Shown here: positions 9,002 to 17,739 of the stretch, piece after piece
Layout: each line of letters opens with the position of its first letter
How positions within the stretch are numbered: the stretch's first letter is position 1
Assembly: GCA_963975935.1 (NCBI GenBank)
Contig: CAXBIQ010000001.1
Coordinates: forward strand, 310,001-374,000
Source: Planktosalinus sp963975935
Lineage (GTDB): Bacteria > Bacteroidota > Bacteroidia > Flavobacteriales > Flavobacteriaceae
Direction: 5' to 3'
Length of the DNA: 64,000 nt
Notes under the pieces: model-generated
The model's database searches: none
What the model was told of the DNA's origin: nothing
The model's input: the letters and a program-made list of their open reading frames with translations, nothing else
Made by a program: the position numbers and the translations under genes

Positions 9002-10105
9002 TTATCCCAAAACACTTTTCTGTTTATTATAAAAAGCATCCGCCTGCAACTGCAGTAATTCCCGCGCTTTTTTGCGTTTGTAGTCATAGAGTTCCTGCTC
9101 TTCGGCAATGTCTGCATACACGCGGTTATTGACTTCGGTATCGGTCTGCAGCACGGCTTTGCGCTGGTGCATTTGCTGGACAACCCAGGTTTGCAGGGCG
9201 TTTTCTTCTTCCTCGAGTTTCAGGTCATAAGCACCTTTTGGCGAAAGCAATTTAGCGATGATGGGCGCGGTTTCAATGGCTAAAAACAAGAGCATAATAA
9301 AAAGCGAAGGCAACAACGGCAGGCTGTTGAGCGCATCAACCCGTGCCATCAATCCGTTAAAACCATCGATGACGGGCTGAGTTTCCGAAACTTTGGTGTT
9401 GTATTCCTCACTCAAAAGCAGGATTTGGTTTTCGGCCTGTTCGATTTTTTCAGTGTTGCTTGCTTTCAATTCCTGCAGGGCAGCAAGTTCAGCGTCGTGT
9501 TTTTCACGCTTTTCTTTATAAACAGGTCCTTTCCCTAATTTTTGGGTACCTGCAGTGCCTTCGGCTTCTGAGATATAGGTGTTATAAAGGGCATTAACTT
9601 CGGCTTCTTTAACGGCAATTTCATTTTTTAAAGTAGCAATTTCCGCGTCAAGCGCAGTGACTTTTGGCGTGAATTGGGTAGCGATTTGCTCTTGATTGGC
9701 AAGGGTCAAATCATTTTTCCGCTCCAGCAACACCTGATTGATTTCCTTTTCAAATATTTTCAACTCCAACGGCTTGGCAATGACAATGGCGATGATCACG
9801 GCAAGCAGGATACGCGGGGAAGCTTGCAGGAGTTCACTTTTAAAGTTGTCTTTCTTTTTGATGGTCGAAACGATAAAACGGTCGAGGTTAAAAATAAGCA
9901 AGCCCCAGACCAGTCCAAAAGCAATGGCGGATATGTAATTGTCAAAAACAGTATAAAGCGCATAGGAAGCAGCGATAAAAGCCATCACGGCAGTAAAGAA
10001 AACAGTGGCGCCTATGCCGGCATATTTGGTTTGTTCACCGGGAGAACAGGAGTCGAGAATGATTGTATCTGCCCCGGAGCAGAAAATAAAAAAGCGTTTT
10101 AGCAT
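9002..10105 (-). CDS. DUF4407 membrane protein
   Basis: A 367-residue protein. Two or three membrane helices lie in residues 25-115 (with the conserved LIFNLDRFIVSTIKKK between them), a long charged coiled coil in about 120-240, another membrane helix around 255-280 and a charged tail. This is the DUF4407 layout. The function of the family is not established. It is a single gene, convergent with the YdjM-like gene. Confidence 0.85.
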   Translation of the reverse strand: MLKRFFIFCSGADTIILDSCSPGEQTKYAGIGATVFFTAVMAFIAASYALYTVFDNYISAIAFGLVWGLLIFNLDRFIVSTIKKKDNFKSELLQASPRILLAVIIAIVIAKPLELKIFEKEINQVLLERKNDLTLANQEQIATQFTPKVTALDAEIATLKNEIAVKEAEVNALYNTYISEAEGTAGTQKLGKGPVYKEKREKHDAELAALQELKASNTEKIEQAENQILLLSEEYNTKVSETQPVIDGFNGLMARVDALNSLPLLPSLFIMLLFLAIETAPIIAKLLSPKGAYDLKLEEEENALQTWVVQQMHQRKAVLQTDTEVNNRVYADIAEEQELYDYKRKKARELLQLQADAFYNKQKSVLG

Positions 10106-10220
10106 GAGGAATGATTTTGATTGATGAACTACTAAAACGCTCTTTTATAGGGAAATGTTGTTTGAAGAGTTGAATTTAACCTTTACAGGTTTATTAGATT
10201 TCTCTTGAATTGTTTACAGA

Positions 10221-11999
10221 TCAGCAACCTAATAAATTTACTTTGGGGTATTGGCTAATATCTATATTTAAATCATTTGTTTTCTTTGCCATTTCAAGTA
10301 CTTCTTCATAATAGTATTGGTGCGGACCAATAAAGAAAATCGCACCACTTTTATGTAAGGCTTTGATATATTCTATGGGGTCACTTAAAGGTGCCGGTGG
10401 TGGTGCCGGCAGGGGAGGCAATGGCGGATTTTTTCCGACTTTTGGCGCATCGGGAGCATCAGGAGCTGGTGGTGCAGGTGGAGGTGGAGGAAAATTTGGA
10501 AAGGGTTCCCCATTTTCTTTTTGCTTTGGCGTCATCTTGTTATAAATAACCGTCATTCTGTCAACTTCAGCACTGATGATTCTCATATTGTCCTTAGACA
10601 TACTATTATACTTTTTTGCCAATTTGTTGTATTCCTCAACTTCGGCTTTTGTGGCTTTTTCTTGATGCGCCGTATTTTCTTTTTCAGGGGTTATTTCAGA
10701 CTTTGATAAGTTAATACTCCAGGGATTATTCGTTTGTTTTTCAGCATTCTTGACATTACTGCCTTTTTTTATCATTTCTTGATAAAGACTTTCGGCTTCT
10801 TTTGTAGTTTTTCCAACCATTTTGTTTGTAGGAGGCTTTAGTCCAGACTCTCTTTGGCTACTTAATGAGGAAATACTCATTTGCCAAATATTTGAGGTAT
10901 AAAGGACTTTCCAAATCTCTGTAGCTAAGTCTCTATCGCTTTCATTTTCAATAGCTATTTCTGCTCTCACATATTTTTGTTTTTCTTCAATACTAAGGTG
11001 TGTGTTCAATTTATTCACTTCTGATGATATATCATGAAACGCAATAGTTTTTTCATTTAAATAAATTTCAGAATCTTGGTCAATATAAAAATTAATTGCT
11101 TGGATAGTTTTGTCGGTATCCATAGTGTTGTTTTGTGGTAAAGCAACAACTTCTCTGGTACTGAAACCATACAATATAAGCGCCACTAATGGCAATAATA
11201 AAAGGCTTCGCAGCCAGATGGCTTGGGTGGATGTTTGTTTTTTCATAACTGTGAATCGTTTTTTAATGAATGAATAATTGATGGAGTTTGCCAAGCTTGG
11301 CGTGGTGGCATGTGATGAGAATGCCAGTAAAAGATTTTGATAGGCTGCCGTGTCAGTTCCCCGGTTTAAAACGGAACGGTCTGCTAGGAATTCGTGGTTG
11401 AGTTTGATGCTTCTTTTTATAAAATAAAGCAACGGGTTGAACCAAAAGACTATCTGTAAAAGTTCAACAACCAGAATATCGATGCTGTGTTTTTGTTTGG
11501 CATGAACGTGCTCATGTGCAATCACCTCGTCCGGGATTTCCTTTGCTTCAAATTTTTGTTTGTTGAGGAAGACATAATTTAAAAACGTATGGGGAATAGC
11601 CGGGGTTTTTAGCAAAATATGGTGAATGGAATCGCGGGTAAATTTTGGATTATTCTTGATTTTTGAAATCAGCTGGTTGAGGTTTTTACCAAATTTTATG
11701 GTGAAAAATACCACTCCCAATGCATACAAACCCCATATAACGAAAGGCCAAAGATTAACCGAAACCTCAGTTGCTGGCATAGGCATAGGAATTGAATTGC
11801 CGATAAATACAGGAGCTGAATTTACTGGCACTTCCACATAACTTGTAAAAGTTATCAAAGGAATCAAAAAAGCCGCTGGCAAAGAACCCAGCAAATAAAA
11901 CCGTTTGAAAACATGCATGCTTTCGTTTTCCAAAACGAGTTTATAAAAACCATACAAAATGGTCAGTATCACAGCCGATTTTACTAAATAGAGTTCCAT
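10221..11999 (-). CDS. BlaR1/MecR1-like M56 zinc metallopeptidase
   Basis: The N-terminal half has four or five membrane helices and the zinc-binding HEHVH motif (VIAHEHVHAKQKHS), followed by LNHEFLADR that supplies the third ligand, as in M56 peptidases. After a further membrane helix (about residues 265-280) comes a periplasmic part of about 300 residues with a Pro/Ala-rich stretch around 500-545. There is no penicillin-binding sensor domain like that of classical BlaR1, so the signal sensed is unknown. Its ATG shares one base with the stop of the blaI-type gene, so the two form one operon in which the protease is expected to inactivate the repressor. Confidence 0.9.
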   Translation of the reverse strand: MELYLVKSAVILTILYGFYKLVLENESMHVFKRFYLLGSLPAAFLIPLITFTSYVEVPVNSAPVFIGNSIPMPMPATEVSVNLWPFVIWGLYALGVVFFTIKFGKNLNQLISKIKNNPKFTRDSIHHILLKTPAIPHTFLNYVFLNKQKFEAKEIPDEVIAHEHVHAKQKHSIDILVVELLQIVFWFNPLLYFIKRSIKLNHEFLADRSVLNRGTDTAAYQNLLLAFSSHATTPSLANSINYSFIKKRFTVMKKQTSTQAIWLRSLLLLPLVALILYGFSTREVVALPQNNTMDTDKTIQAINFYIDQDSEIYLNEKTIAFHDISSEVNKLNTHLSIEEKQKYVRAEIAIENESDRDLATEIWKVLYTSNIWQMSISSLSSQRESGLKPPTNKMVGKTTKEAESLYQEMIKKGSNVKNAEKQTNNPWSINLSKSEITPEKENTAHQEKATKAEVEEYNKLAKKYNSMSKDNMRIISAEVDRMTVIYNKMTPKQKENGEPFPNFPPPPPAPPAPDAPDAPKVGKNPPLPPLPAPPPAPLSDPIEYIKALHKSGAIFFIGPHQYYYEEVLEMAKKTNDLNIDISQYPKVNLLGC

Positions 12000-12367
12000 T
12001 ACTTTTTCTTTTTAATTTCTGAATCTATTACCACTCTGAGTTCCTCAAGTTCTTTTTTACTGAGGTTGGTTTCCTGCGTAAAAAAGGAAGCAAACTGTGC
12101 CGTGTCGTCGTTAAAGAAACTCTTGATCAGCCCGTTGACCTGTTTTGAAAAATAGTCCTTCTTTTTGATCAACGGAAAATATTCACGGGAGCGGCCTTCC
12201 TGAATATAGTCCACAAAGCCCTTGTCCTGCATTCGTTTTAAAAGGGTGGCTACAGTAGTGCTGGCGGGTTTGGGCTCCGGGGAAGCTTCAATAAGGTCTT
12301 TCATATAAGCACGCTTTTGTTTCCACAAAAGGTGCATAAGGTGTTCTTCGGCTTTGGATAATTGCAT
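11999..12367 (-). CDS. blaI: BlaI/MecI-family transcriptional repressor
   Basis: I start at the ATG at 12367 (MQLSKAEEHLMHLLWK), the usual BlaI beginning; the frame stays open upstream but through AT-rich promoter DNA. The 122-residue protein has a winged helix (residues 5-75, with the SRE(Y/F) beta-wing) and a C-terminal dimerisation and cleavage region. It should repress its own operon until cut by the M56 partner. Two dyad elements typical of BlaI operators lie just upstream of this start. Confidence 0.92.
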   Translation of the reverse strand: MQLSKAEEHLMHLLWKQKRAYMKDLIEASPEPKPASTTVATLLKRMQDKGFVDYIQEGRSREYFPLIKKKDYFSKQVNGLIKSFFNDDTAQFASFFTQETNLSKKELEELRVVIDSEIKKKK

Positions 12368-12386
12368 GAGCAAATAGTTTATTACT

Positions 12387-12427
12387 CTACAAATGTAGAA
12401 TAATATTTTGATTCTACAAACATAGAA
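12387..12427 (-). promoter_or_regulatory. Candidate BlaI operator pair
   Basis: A perfect dyad ctacaaatgtag at 12387-12398 and an imperfect one, ttctacaaacatagaa, at 12412-12427 share the TACA...TGTA character of BlaI/MecI operators. They are 27 bp apart and 20-60 bp upstream of the repressor start. Autoregulation of the blaI-M56 operon is the natural reading. Confidence 0.65.
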
Positions 12428-12445
12428 GTAAATATTTTTCAATGC

Positions 12446-12478
12446 AACCCTCTCAGGGTTTTAAACCCTGAGAGGGTT
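12446..12478. repeat. 33-bp hairpin repeat, copy 2
   Basis: Same 15-bp arms as copy 1 at 8964-8996, with one substitution in the loop. This copy lies between two divergent genes (blaI-type and phnA), so it cannot be explained simply as a terminator. Confidence 0.9.
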
Positions 12479-12497
12479 CAAGCCTGCATAAAAGTAT

Positions 12498-12505
12498 TAC
12501 ATTTG
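12498..12505 (+). promoter_or_regulatory. Flavobacterial -7 element for phnA
   Basis: TACATTTG matches the TAnnTTTG consensus, 17 bp before the phnA ATG. No clear TTG -33 element stands at the usual distance. Confidence 0.45.
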
Positions 12506-12522
12506 CCAAAAAATATTGAATC

Positions 12523-13101
12523 ATGCTCACCGAACAACAACTCCTGGAAAGAAGCAGCTCAAGCTGCGAAATCTGTAACGCCACTGAAAACCTCAAAAGC
12601 TACGACCTTGCCAACTCACCAAGTGACATAGCCGAAACCAATGTATTGCTTTGTGATACATGTTTAAGCCAAATCGAAAACCCCGAAATCATAGACCCCA
12701 ACCACTGGCGGAGCTTAAACGACAGTATGTGGAGCACCGTGCCGGCAGTACAAGTGCTTTCATGGCGCATGCTAAGCTGTCTCAAAGCCGAAGGTTGGCC
12801 ACAGGATTTACTCGATATGATGTACCTCGATGACGAAACACTGGCCTGGGCTAAAGCAGATGGAGATGATCTTGCCTCAGCAGATCAAATTATTCACAGA
12901 GATAGCAATGGAGTTATTTTGGAAGCAGGGGATTCAGTGGTTTTAATAAAAGATTTAAAAGTGAAGGGCAGCAGTATGGTCGCAAAACAAGGGACCGCAG
13001 TTCGTAGAATTTCCCTCGATCACGAAAATGAAAAATACATTGAAGGTAAGGTTGATGGTCAGCAGATTGTGATTATTACTGATTTTGTGAAGAAAATTTG
13101 A
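12523..13101 (+). CDS. phnA: PhnA-domain protein (YjdM-like)
   Basis: The N-terminal zinc ribbon has paired cysteines at 15/18 and 44/47. The C-terminal PhnA domain contains RDSNGVILEAGDSVVLIKDLKVKG and ends IITDFVKK. This is the standard two-domain layout with a middle helical spacer, 192 residues long. Despite the name, the family is not needed for phosphonate breakdown and its role is unclear. It is followed by a strong terminator and is divergent from the blaI-type gene. Confidence 0.92.
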   Translation: MLTEQQLLERSSSSCEICNATENLKSYDLANSPSDIAETNVLLCDTCLSQIENPEIIDPNHWRSLNDSMWSTVPAVQVLSWRMLSCLKAEGWPQDLLDMMYLDDETLAWAKADGDDLASADQIIHRDSNGVILEAGDSVVLIKDLKVKGSSMVAKQGTAVRRISLDHENEKYIEGKVDGQQIVIITDFVKKI

Positions 13102-13150
13102 TATTTTACTCACCTAAATAATTTTGCTGATTTACTAAAACTCTGATAAT

Positions 13151-13185
13151 AAAAATGCCAATTATTATAAATAATTGGCATTTTT
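13151..13185. terminator. Strong bidirectional terminator
   Basis: A 15-bp stem built from aaaatgccaattatt and its complement around a short AT loop, with A and T runs on the two sides. It separates phnA from the convergent lipoprotein gene. Confidence 0.85.
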
Positions 13186-13207
13186 AAATAGATGTTGACC
13201 TGATTTA

Positions 13208-14083
13208 TTAATCAAAAAAATTAGCGTCAAGCGAATATCTGAAAGTTCCATTTTGGCATTCCAATATTTCTGAATATGTGCCAGAATCAACATAGTACAA
13301 TTTAAAACTAAACTCAAATGTTCCTTCTACAATTCTTTGTTGTAAATCAAAATTAGTAATGGTAATACTTCCATCTTCTTCTTCATATGCCTGTGTAGTA
13401 GGAGTTGAGCTATCATTGTAAATGATATTTACATTAGATTGAGCATTTCCCCCAGAAGAAGTAGCAGAATCTGTAAGTAAATATGTTCCGGGTGCCCATT
13501 GGCTTTCTGGTATAAAGAGGTTTATCTCTTTGGTGTTTTCTAAGGTTGGATCCATAAAAGCACTATTTCCTTGTATTGCCAAAAAGTTTTCATCTGTTCC
13601 TGAAAACAATACAACTCTAGTTGCATCAGTCTGTCCAAATAGGAATGGCTTCATATTATCATACTGTACTCCTGCGATGTTAGCTGTCATAAGAGCAAAA
13701 GAAGATGGAGTGTTTTCTGGCGTGTTGGCTACAGGACCTACAAACTCACTAGCTGAATCAGAGCAAACACGACGTAGATAAAAATCATATGCTGCATTAA
13801 AATTCAATCCGTTTATTGATGCAGGACTGGTTATGGCAGTATGTATGTCACCATCTCCTTGTTGAAATCCTGTAAGACCATATTCTATTTCATACGTTGA
13901 ATCGTCTGCAGCATCAACATCCCAACTTAATATTACTTGGGAAGCATTATTGTACTCGTCCATTTCAAAATTTGTGGGATCTTCACAACCACTTTGGTTA
14001 TTTGAATCATCCTCACTGCTGCAACTTATAACAGCAAAAGCAGTAAACAATAGTAAAACTTGGGCAAATCTGAAATTATTCAT
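13208..14083 (-). CDS. Secreted lipoprotein with fibronectin-III-like domain
   Basis: The signal peptide ends in a lipobox with Cys21 followed by SSEDD, the acidic pattern used for surface export of lipoproteins in Bacteroidota. Residues about 33-115 look like a fibronectin type III fold (NFEMDEYNNASQVILSWD ... YEIEYG ... YDFYLRRVCSD). The remaining 170 residues are beta-rich and resemble DUF6252-type lipoprotein domains, but I am not certain of that family. Function is unknown. Confidence 0.75.
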   Translation of the reverse strand: MNNFRFAQVLLLFTAFAVISCSSEDDSNNQSGCEDPTNFEMDEYNNASQVILSWDVDAADDSTYEIEYGLTGFQQGDGDIHTAITSPASINGLNFNAAYDFYLRRVCSDSASEFVGPVANTPENTPSSFALMTANIAGVQYDNMKPFLFGQTDATRVVLFSGTDENFLAIQGNSAFMDPTLENTKEINLFIPESQWAPGTYLLTDSATSSGGNAQSNVNIIYNDSSTPTTQAYEEEDGSITITNFDLQQRIVEGTFEFSFKLYYVDSGTYSEILECQNGTFRYSLDANFFD

Positions 14084-14243
14084 TATATTTTTTTAGGAAT
14101 TTATGTGGGCTAAAGTATATCTATAATTCCATATAGGCAAAAGAAAAAATCAATTCGCCATATCTTCTTTAATAATGATAACAAAAGGAAGACTTTATTT
14201 CAAGATATATAATAAATTTTGATACCCATAGGTATAAATAAAT

Positions 14244-15632
14244 TTACCTACTCATCTCGGTAAAATAATGAAAAAACTGCGGGATGGTTTCAATCCCCTT
14301 CAGGTAATTCCAAATACCAAAATGCTCGTTGGGCGAATGAATGGCATCGCTGTCCAGTCCAAAGCCCATTAAGATGGTTTTGCTTTTCAGTTCTTTTTCA
14401 AACAAAGCAACAATCGGGATACTGCCGCCGCTGCGTTGCGGGATGGGAATTTTTCCAAAGGTGGCTTCATAAGCCTTTTCGGCTGCACGGTATTCCAGAC
14501 TGTCGATGGGTGTTACATAAGCAGTGCCACCATGGTGTGGGGTGACTTTTACTTTAACCGCTTTCGGGGCGATGGACTCGAAATGGTTTTTAAACAATTC
14601 AGTGATTTCTTTCCAGTCCTGATCGGGCACCAGGCGCATGCTTATTTTCGCATAAGCTTTGCTGGCAATAACTGTTTTAGCACCTTCACCGGTATAACCG
14701 CCCCAAATTCCGTTTACGTCCAGTGTGGGTCTTATGGAGTTGCGCTCGTTTGTGGTATAGCCTTTTTCGCCATAGACATCGTTCATATCCAAAGCCTTTT
14801 TATAAGCATCAAGACTGAAAGGTGCTTCGGCCATTTTTTCTCGTTCTTTAGTAGTAAGTTCTTCTACTTTATCGTAAAAGCCGGGAATGGTAATATGGTT
14901 GTTTTCATCGTGCAACGAGGCAATCATTTTTGCCAACACATTGATGGGATTGGCCACGGCACCACCATACAAACCGGAGTGTAAATCACGGTTGGGTCCG
15001 GTAACTTCCACTTCCACATAACTCAAACCACGCAATCCGGTAGTGATGGAAGGGACATCTTTGGCAATCATTCCGGTATCACTGATGAGAATGACATCGT
15101 TTGCCAGCTTTTCTCGGTTACGCTCTAAAAACCAGCCCAGGCTCACACTGCCCACTTCTTCTTCACCTTCGATCATAAACTTGACGTTGCACGGTAATTG
15201 GTTGGTTTGGGTCATATATTCCATTGCTTTGACGTGCATATACATCTGACCCTTATCATCACAACTTCCACGTGCATAAATAGCACCCTCAGGATGGATA
15301 TCAGTCTTTTTAATGACCGGCTCAAACGGCGGGCTATCCCACAAATCCAGAGGATCCGGCGGTTGCACGTCATAGTGGCCATAGACCAGAACGGTAGGAA
15401 GGTTTTTATCAATTATTTTTTCGCCATAAACGATCGGGTATCCCGGTGTTTCACAGATTTCAACCAAATCACAACCGGCTTTTTCAAGACTGGTTTTGAC
15501 AGCTTCAGCAGTAGCAATCACATCTTTTTTATAAGCAGAATCGGCACTGATGGATGGAATTTTAAGTAAATCAATGAGTTCGTTGAGAAAACGGTCTTTG
15601 TTTTCTTCAATATAATTTTTTGCGCTCTTCAT
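14244..15632 (-). CDS. M20 family dipeptidase
   Basis: A 462-residue protein with all M20 landmarks: GHYDVQPP (His86 ligand, Asp88), RGSCDDKGQ (bridging Asp about 125), EGEEEVGS (catalytic Glu and a ligand near 157-158), SDTG, then the inserted dimerisation domain with DLHSGLYGG, and the late metal-binding His in SDAIHSPNE. This is the PepV/carnosinase-like branch that hydrolyses dipeptides in the cytoplasm. Start ATG at 15632 follows an A-rich leader. It is a single gene. Confidence 0.93.
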   Translation of the reverse strand: MKSAKNYIEENKDRFLNELIDLLKIPSISADSAYKKDVIATAEAVKTSLEKAGCDLVEICETPGYPIVYGEKIIDKNLPTVLVYGHYDVQPPDPLDLWDSPPFEPVIKKTDIHPEGAIYARGSCDDKGQMYMHVKAMEYMTQTNQLPCNVKFMIEGEEEVGSVSLGWFLERNREKLANDVILISDTGMIAKDVPSITTGLRGLSYVEVEVTGPNRDLHSGLYGGAVANPINVLAKMIASLHDENNHITIPGFYDKVEELTTKEREKMAEAPFSLDAYKKALDMNDVYGEKGYTTNERNSIRPTLDVNGIWGGYTGEGAKTVIASKAYAKISMRLVPDQDWKEITELFKNHFESIAPKAVKVKVTPHHGGTAYVTPIDSLEYRAAEKAYEATFGKIPIPQRSGGSIPIVALFEKELKSKTILMGFGLDSDAIHSPNEHFGIWNYLKGIETIPQFFHYFTEMSR

Positions 15633-15815
15633 AGAATTTTTTTAATGAAACGTAAATTTACAAAAATCTGCTGTTTCTAGCAGTGTAGTCCCGGGAAAAT
15701 TCCTTTGCTTAAATTCCAAGAAACTTCTGATAATACCATCTGATATACTTAAGGAAACCTCGCATAGCATATTGCTCAAATCGGTTGTATTCTTTAGTAT
15801 GGGAAGTAGCGGGTT

Positions 15816-15890
15816 TGTGTATAGCTATAACGTATATATAGCGTATACATAGCGTATCTATAATGTGTGTATAGCGTATGTATACCGTAT
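15816..15890. repeat. AT-rich degenerate tandem repeat
   Basis: The element atagcgtat and near variants recur at about 15838, 15849 and 15871 within a run of tatac/gtata steps. The rest of the gap 15633-16117 shows only a possible 63-codon frame (15867-16058) with no recognisable family. I do not annotate that frame as a gene. Confidence 0.6.
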
Positions 15891-16117
15891 CATATCAATA
15901 CCAAAAGCTGGCCAGAAGGTTTAGTTATACAAAAACAACGCACTTATAAGCTACCCGAAAGAGAGGATTTCAAAATTCATAAAAGTGCTGAGTATGCTAT
16001 TAAATCAAAGGGTATAAACAATATCTCGAAAAGAAAGAAGGCCCGAACAGGCATTTAACAAGCAACAGCTTACACTTTGTCAATTTTATCAGACTTTAAT
16101 ATATTTTATAAAGGAAG

Positions 16118-16150
16118 TTGTTTTTTTATTCCAATCTTTGTGTATCTTTG
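16118..16150 (+). promoter_or_regulatory. Promoter of the tRNA-Leu region
   Basis: TTG at 16118-16120 and TATCTTTG at 16143-16150 with a 22-bp spacer fit the flavobacterial TTG / TAnnTTTG promoter. It lies upstream of both the truncated copy and the complete tRNA-Leu. Confidence 0.75.
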
Positions 16151-16177
16151 CACCCACTTATTGAAAAAAACCAATTA

Positions 16178-16218
16178 GCGGATGTGGTGGAATTGGTAGA
16201 CACGCCAGACTTAGGATT
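16178..16218 (+). pseudogene. 5' fragment of a tRNA-Leu gene
   Basis: The first 41 bases match the complete tRNA-Leu downstream except for two substitutions, covering the acceptor 5' strand, D arm and anticodon region, then the match stops. The variable arm, T arm and 3' acceptor strand are missing. It is therefore not a functional tRNA. Confidence 0.85.
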
Positions 16219-16251
16219 TAACCTAAAAAAAAGTGTTAAAATATTTAAAAT

Positions 16252-16333
16252 GCGGATGTGGTGGAACTGGTAGACACGTCAGACTTAGGATCTGATGCCG
16301 CGAGGTGTGCAGGTTCGATTCCTGTCATCCGCA
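16252..16333 (+). tRNA. tRNA-Leu (anticodon TAG)
   Basis: Acceptor strands gcggatg and catccgc pair fully with an A discriminator. The D arm (tggtagac), anticodon loop with TAG, a class II variable arm (tgccgcgaggtg) and the T arm (ggttcgattcc) are present. CCA is not encoded. It is followed by a terminator and by the mobile element, making its 3' half the probable attachment site. Confidence 0.95.
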
Positions 16334-16334
16334 C

Positions 16335-16364
16335 AAAAGCCGAAGAGAAATCTTCGGCTTTTTC
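16335..16364 (+). terminator. Terminator after tRNA-Leu
   Basis: A 12-bp stem aaaagccgaaga with its complement around a gaaa loop, followed by T-rich sequence. It directly follows the tRNA. Confidence 0.85.
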
Positions 16365-16404
16365 ATTTTAAAAAATGGGATTTTCTTCACGATTTTTGAC
16401 CTTG

Positions 16405-16425
16405 GGTACAACATAGGTACAACAT
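16405..16425. repeat. Two direct copies of ggtacaacat beside the tRNA
   Basis: Copies at 16405-16414 and 16416-16425, 11 bp apart start to start. They lie about 75 bp inside the putative element end and could be recombinase or excisionase arm sites. The rest of 16365-16724 shows no gene. Confidence 0.5.
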
Positions 16426-16724
16426 TTTACCTTTTTTCAGAACTGAATTGGCTTTAGTACTATATCCATTCATTTGATAACAAATCCTATTTTCTGTATT
16501 GAGGATTAATAAATTTTAGGTTATCTCAACCTCTGTTCTTCGTTTGAGGGGTTTATTATCATACAATATACACGCAAGGTAAACTCGTAAAATACTTCCA
16601 TCAAAAGACTACGGCATAAAGCCAACGCTTCTTCCCCTACTCATTTATTCCGTTTCCTTTTGAGCCAAGATTTTATCTTCCGTTTGGTTTCTGCTCAAAT
16701 ATTGTTTAATCAAAATATATCATT

Positions 16725-16886
16725 ATGAAACGAGTATCTGAAAAACCTAAAATTTCGCTACAAGAAGCTGAAATGCATTATCAAAAAAGTAGTGAAAATT
16801 ACAAAGTTGATAGTGGCGAAAGTCACTTGGCTTATTACAGGGATAAACATCCCGCTCAATACAAAACATTAAAAGAAAATGTTTAA
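16725..16886 (+). CDS. Small hypothetical protein upstream of the DUF932 gene
   Basis: A 53-codon frame beginning MKRVSEKPKISLQEAEMHYQ and ending KTLKENV, rich in charged and aromatic residues and probably soluble. Its last bases overlap the start of the DUF932 gene by 8 bp, so the two are likely translated together. No family is recognised. It is too short to be certain, but codon use and the overlap favour a real gene. Confidence 0.55.
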   Translation: MKRVSEKPKISLQEAEMHYQKSSENYKVDSGESHLAYYRDKHPAQYKTLKENV

Positions 16887-17739
16887 TCTAAATTCAAAAG
16901 CTATGTATTTACAAAATTTGCAACAGGATGAAATCTTTGTTCCATCAGAAATGAAATCCTTAAAAAGTCTGACACAGATGGAATCCCGACGAGGGCTTGA
17001 AAATGCCATTATCTCAAATGGTAAAATCGTCAACGTGGTATCGAACAGCTATGGCCACATTCCGAACCAATTGTTCTTCAAGAAAGCTGAAGATATGCTG
17101 ACCAATGCACAACTGAACTTTCATAAACACACCATCAACAAAAATGATAGGTCGTTTATTACCGACTTTATCATCGACGACAAAAGCCAGTTTACAGTTA
17201 AGAACGATAAGGACTTGATACTGCCAATGCTTCGGTTTAAGAACTCTTATGACGGAAGCGAAAAGACCTCTGGACACTTTGGGTTTTATAGAGAAGTGTG
17301 CTCAAACGGTCTGCACGTTTCTCAGGCAGAAATCGAGTTTTCCATCAAGCACAGTAAGAACAATACGCACTTGATTATGCCAAGGCTGAACTATCTATTC
17401 GATAAATTTCTGGACAATGAATTCTACACCATTACAAAGAAATTCGACAAGATGAAGGAATTTAAAATCATCGATACACAAGAATTTGTAAAGGCGATTC
17501 TCGACAGAACGAAATTGTTCAGATACGAATGTAGCGACAAGAACAGCGACCCTTCAAAAAAGTCTCGTGAGGTCATAGAAATCTTGAACTACGAAGCCTT
17601 GGTACTGAATGAAGAACCAAATCTGTGGTTAGGTTATAATGCATTCAATTCAGTACTTCATAACGTTCTGAAGAAAAGCTTCGGCCAACAAGAGCGGTTA
17701 GATAAAAAGCTGTTTGATGAAGTCTATGCTATGACGTAA
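16879..17739 (+). CDS. DUF932 (phage/plasmid-like) protein
   Basis: The 286-residue protein has the DUF932 pattern: an N-terminal segment with GRGLENA-like region, VSNSYGHIPN, a central PMLRFKNSYDGSEKTSGHFGFYREVCSNGLHV motif block split over residues 115-150, and a helical C-terminus. DUF932 proteins are common on plasmids and conjugative elements; their activity is not known. An internal ATG at 16903 is an alternative start. It is the first gene of the putative element. Confidence 0.8.
   Translation: MFNLNSKAMYLQNLQQDEIFVPSEMKSLKSLTQMESRRGLENAIISNGKIVNVVSNSYGHIPNQLFFKKAEDMLTNAQLNFHKHTINKNDRSFITDFIIDDKSQFTVKNDKDLILPMLRFKNSYDGSEKTSGHFGFYREVCSNGLHVSQAEIEFSIKHSKNNTHLIMPRLNYLFDKFLDNEFYTITKKFDKMKEFKIIDTQEFVKAILDRTKLFRYECSDKNSDPSKKSREVIEILNYEALVLNEEPNLWLGYNAFNSVLHNVLKKSFGQQERLDKKLFDEVYAMT

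Noticed and set aside
15816..15890. CRISPR array
   Set aside because: Repeat units are short and degenerate with no spacer structure, and no cas genes are in the window.
15867..16058. 63-codon frame between the M20 gene and tRNA-Leu
   Set aside because: Its start lies in the AT repeat array, no family is recognised and no ribosome-binding or promoter context supports it; it may be a gene remnant.
16178..16218. Second functional tRNA-Leu
   Set aside because: The copy stops after the anticodon region and lacks the T arm and 3' acceptor strand.
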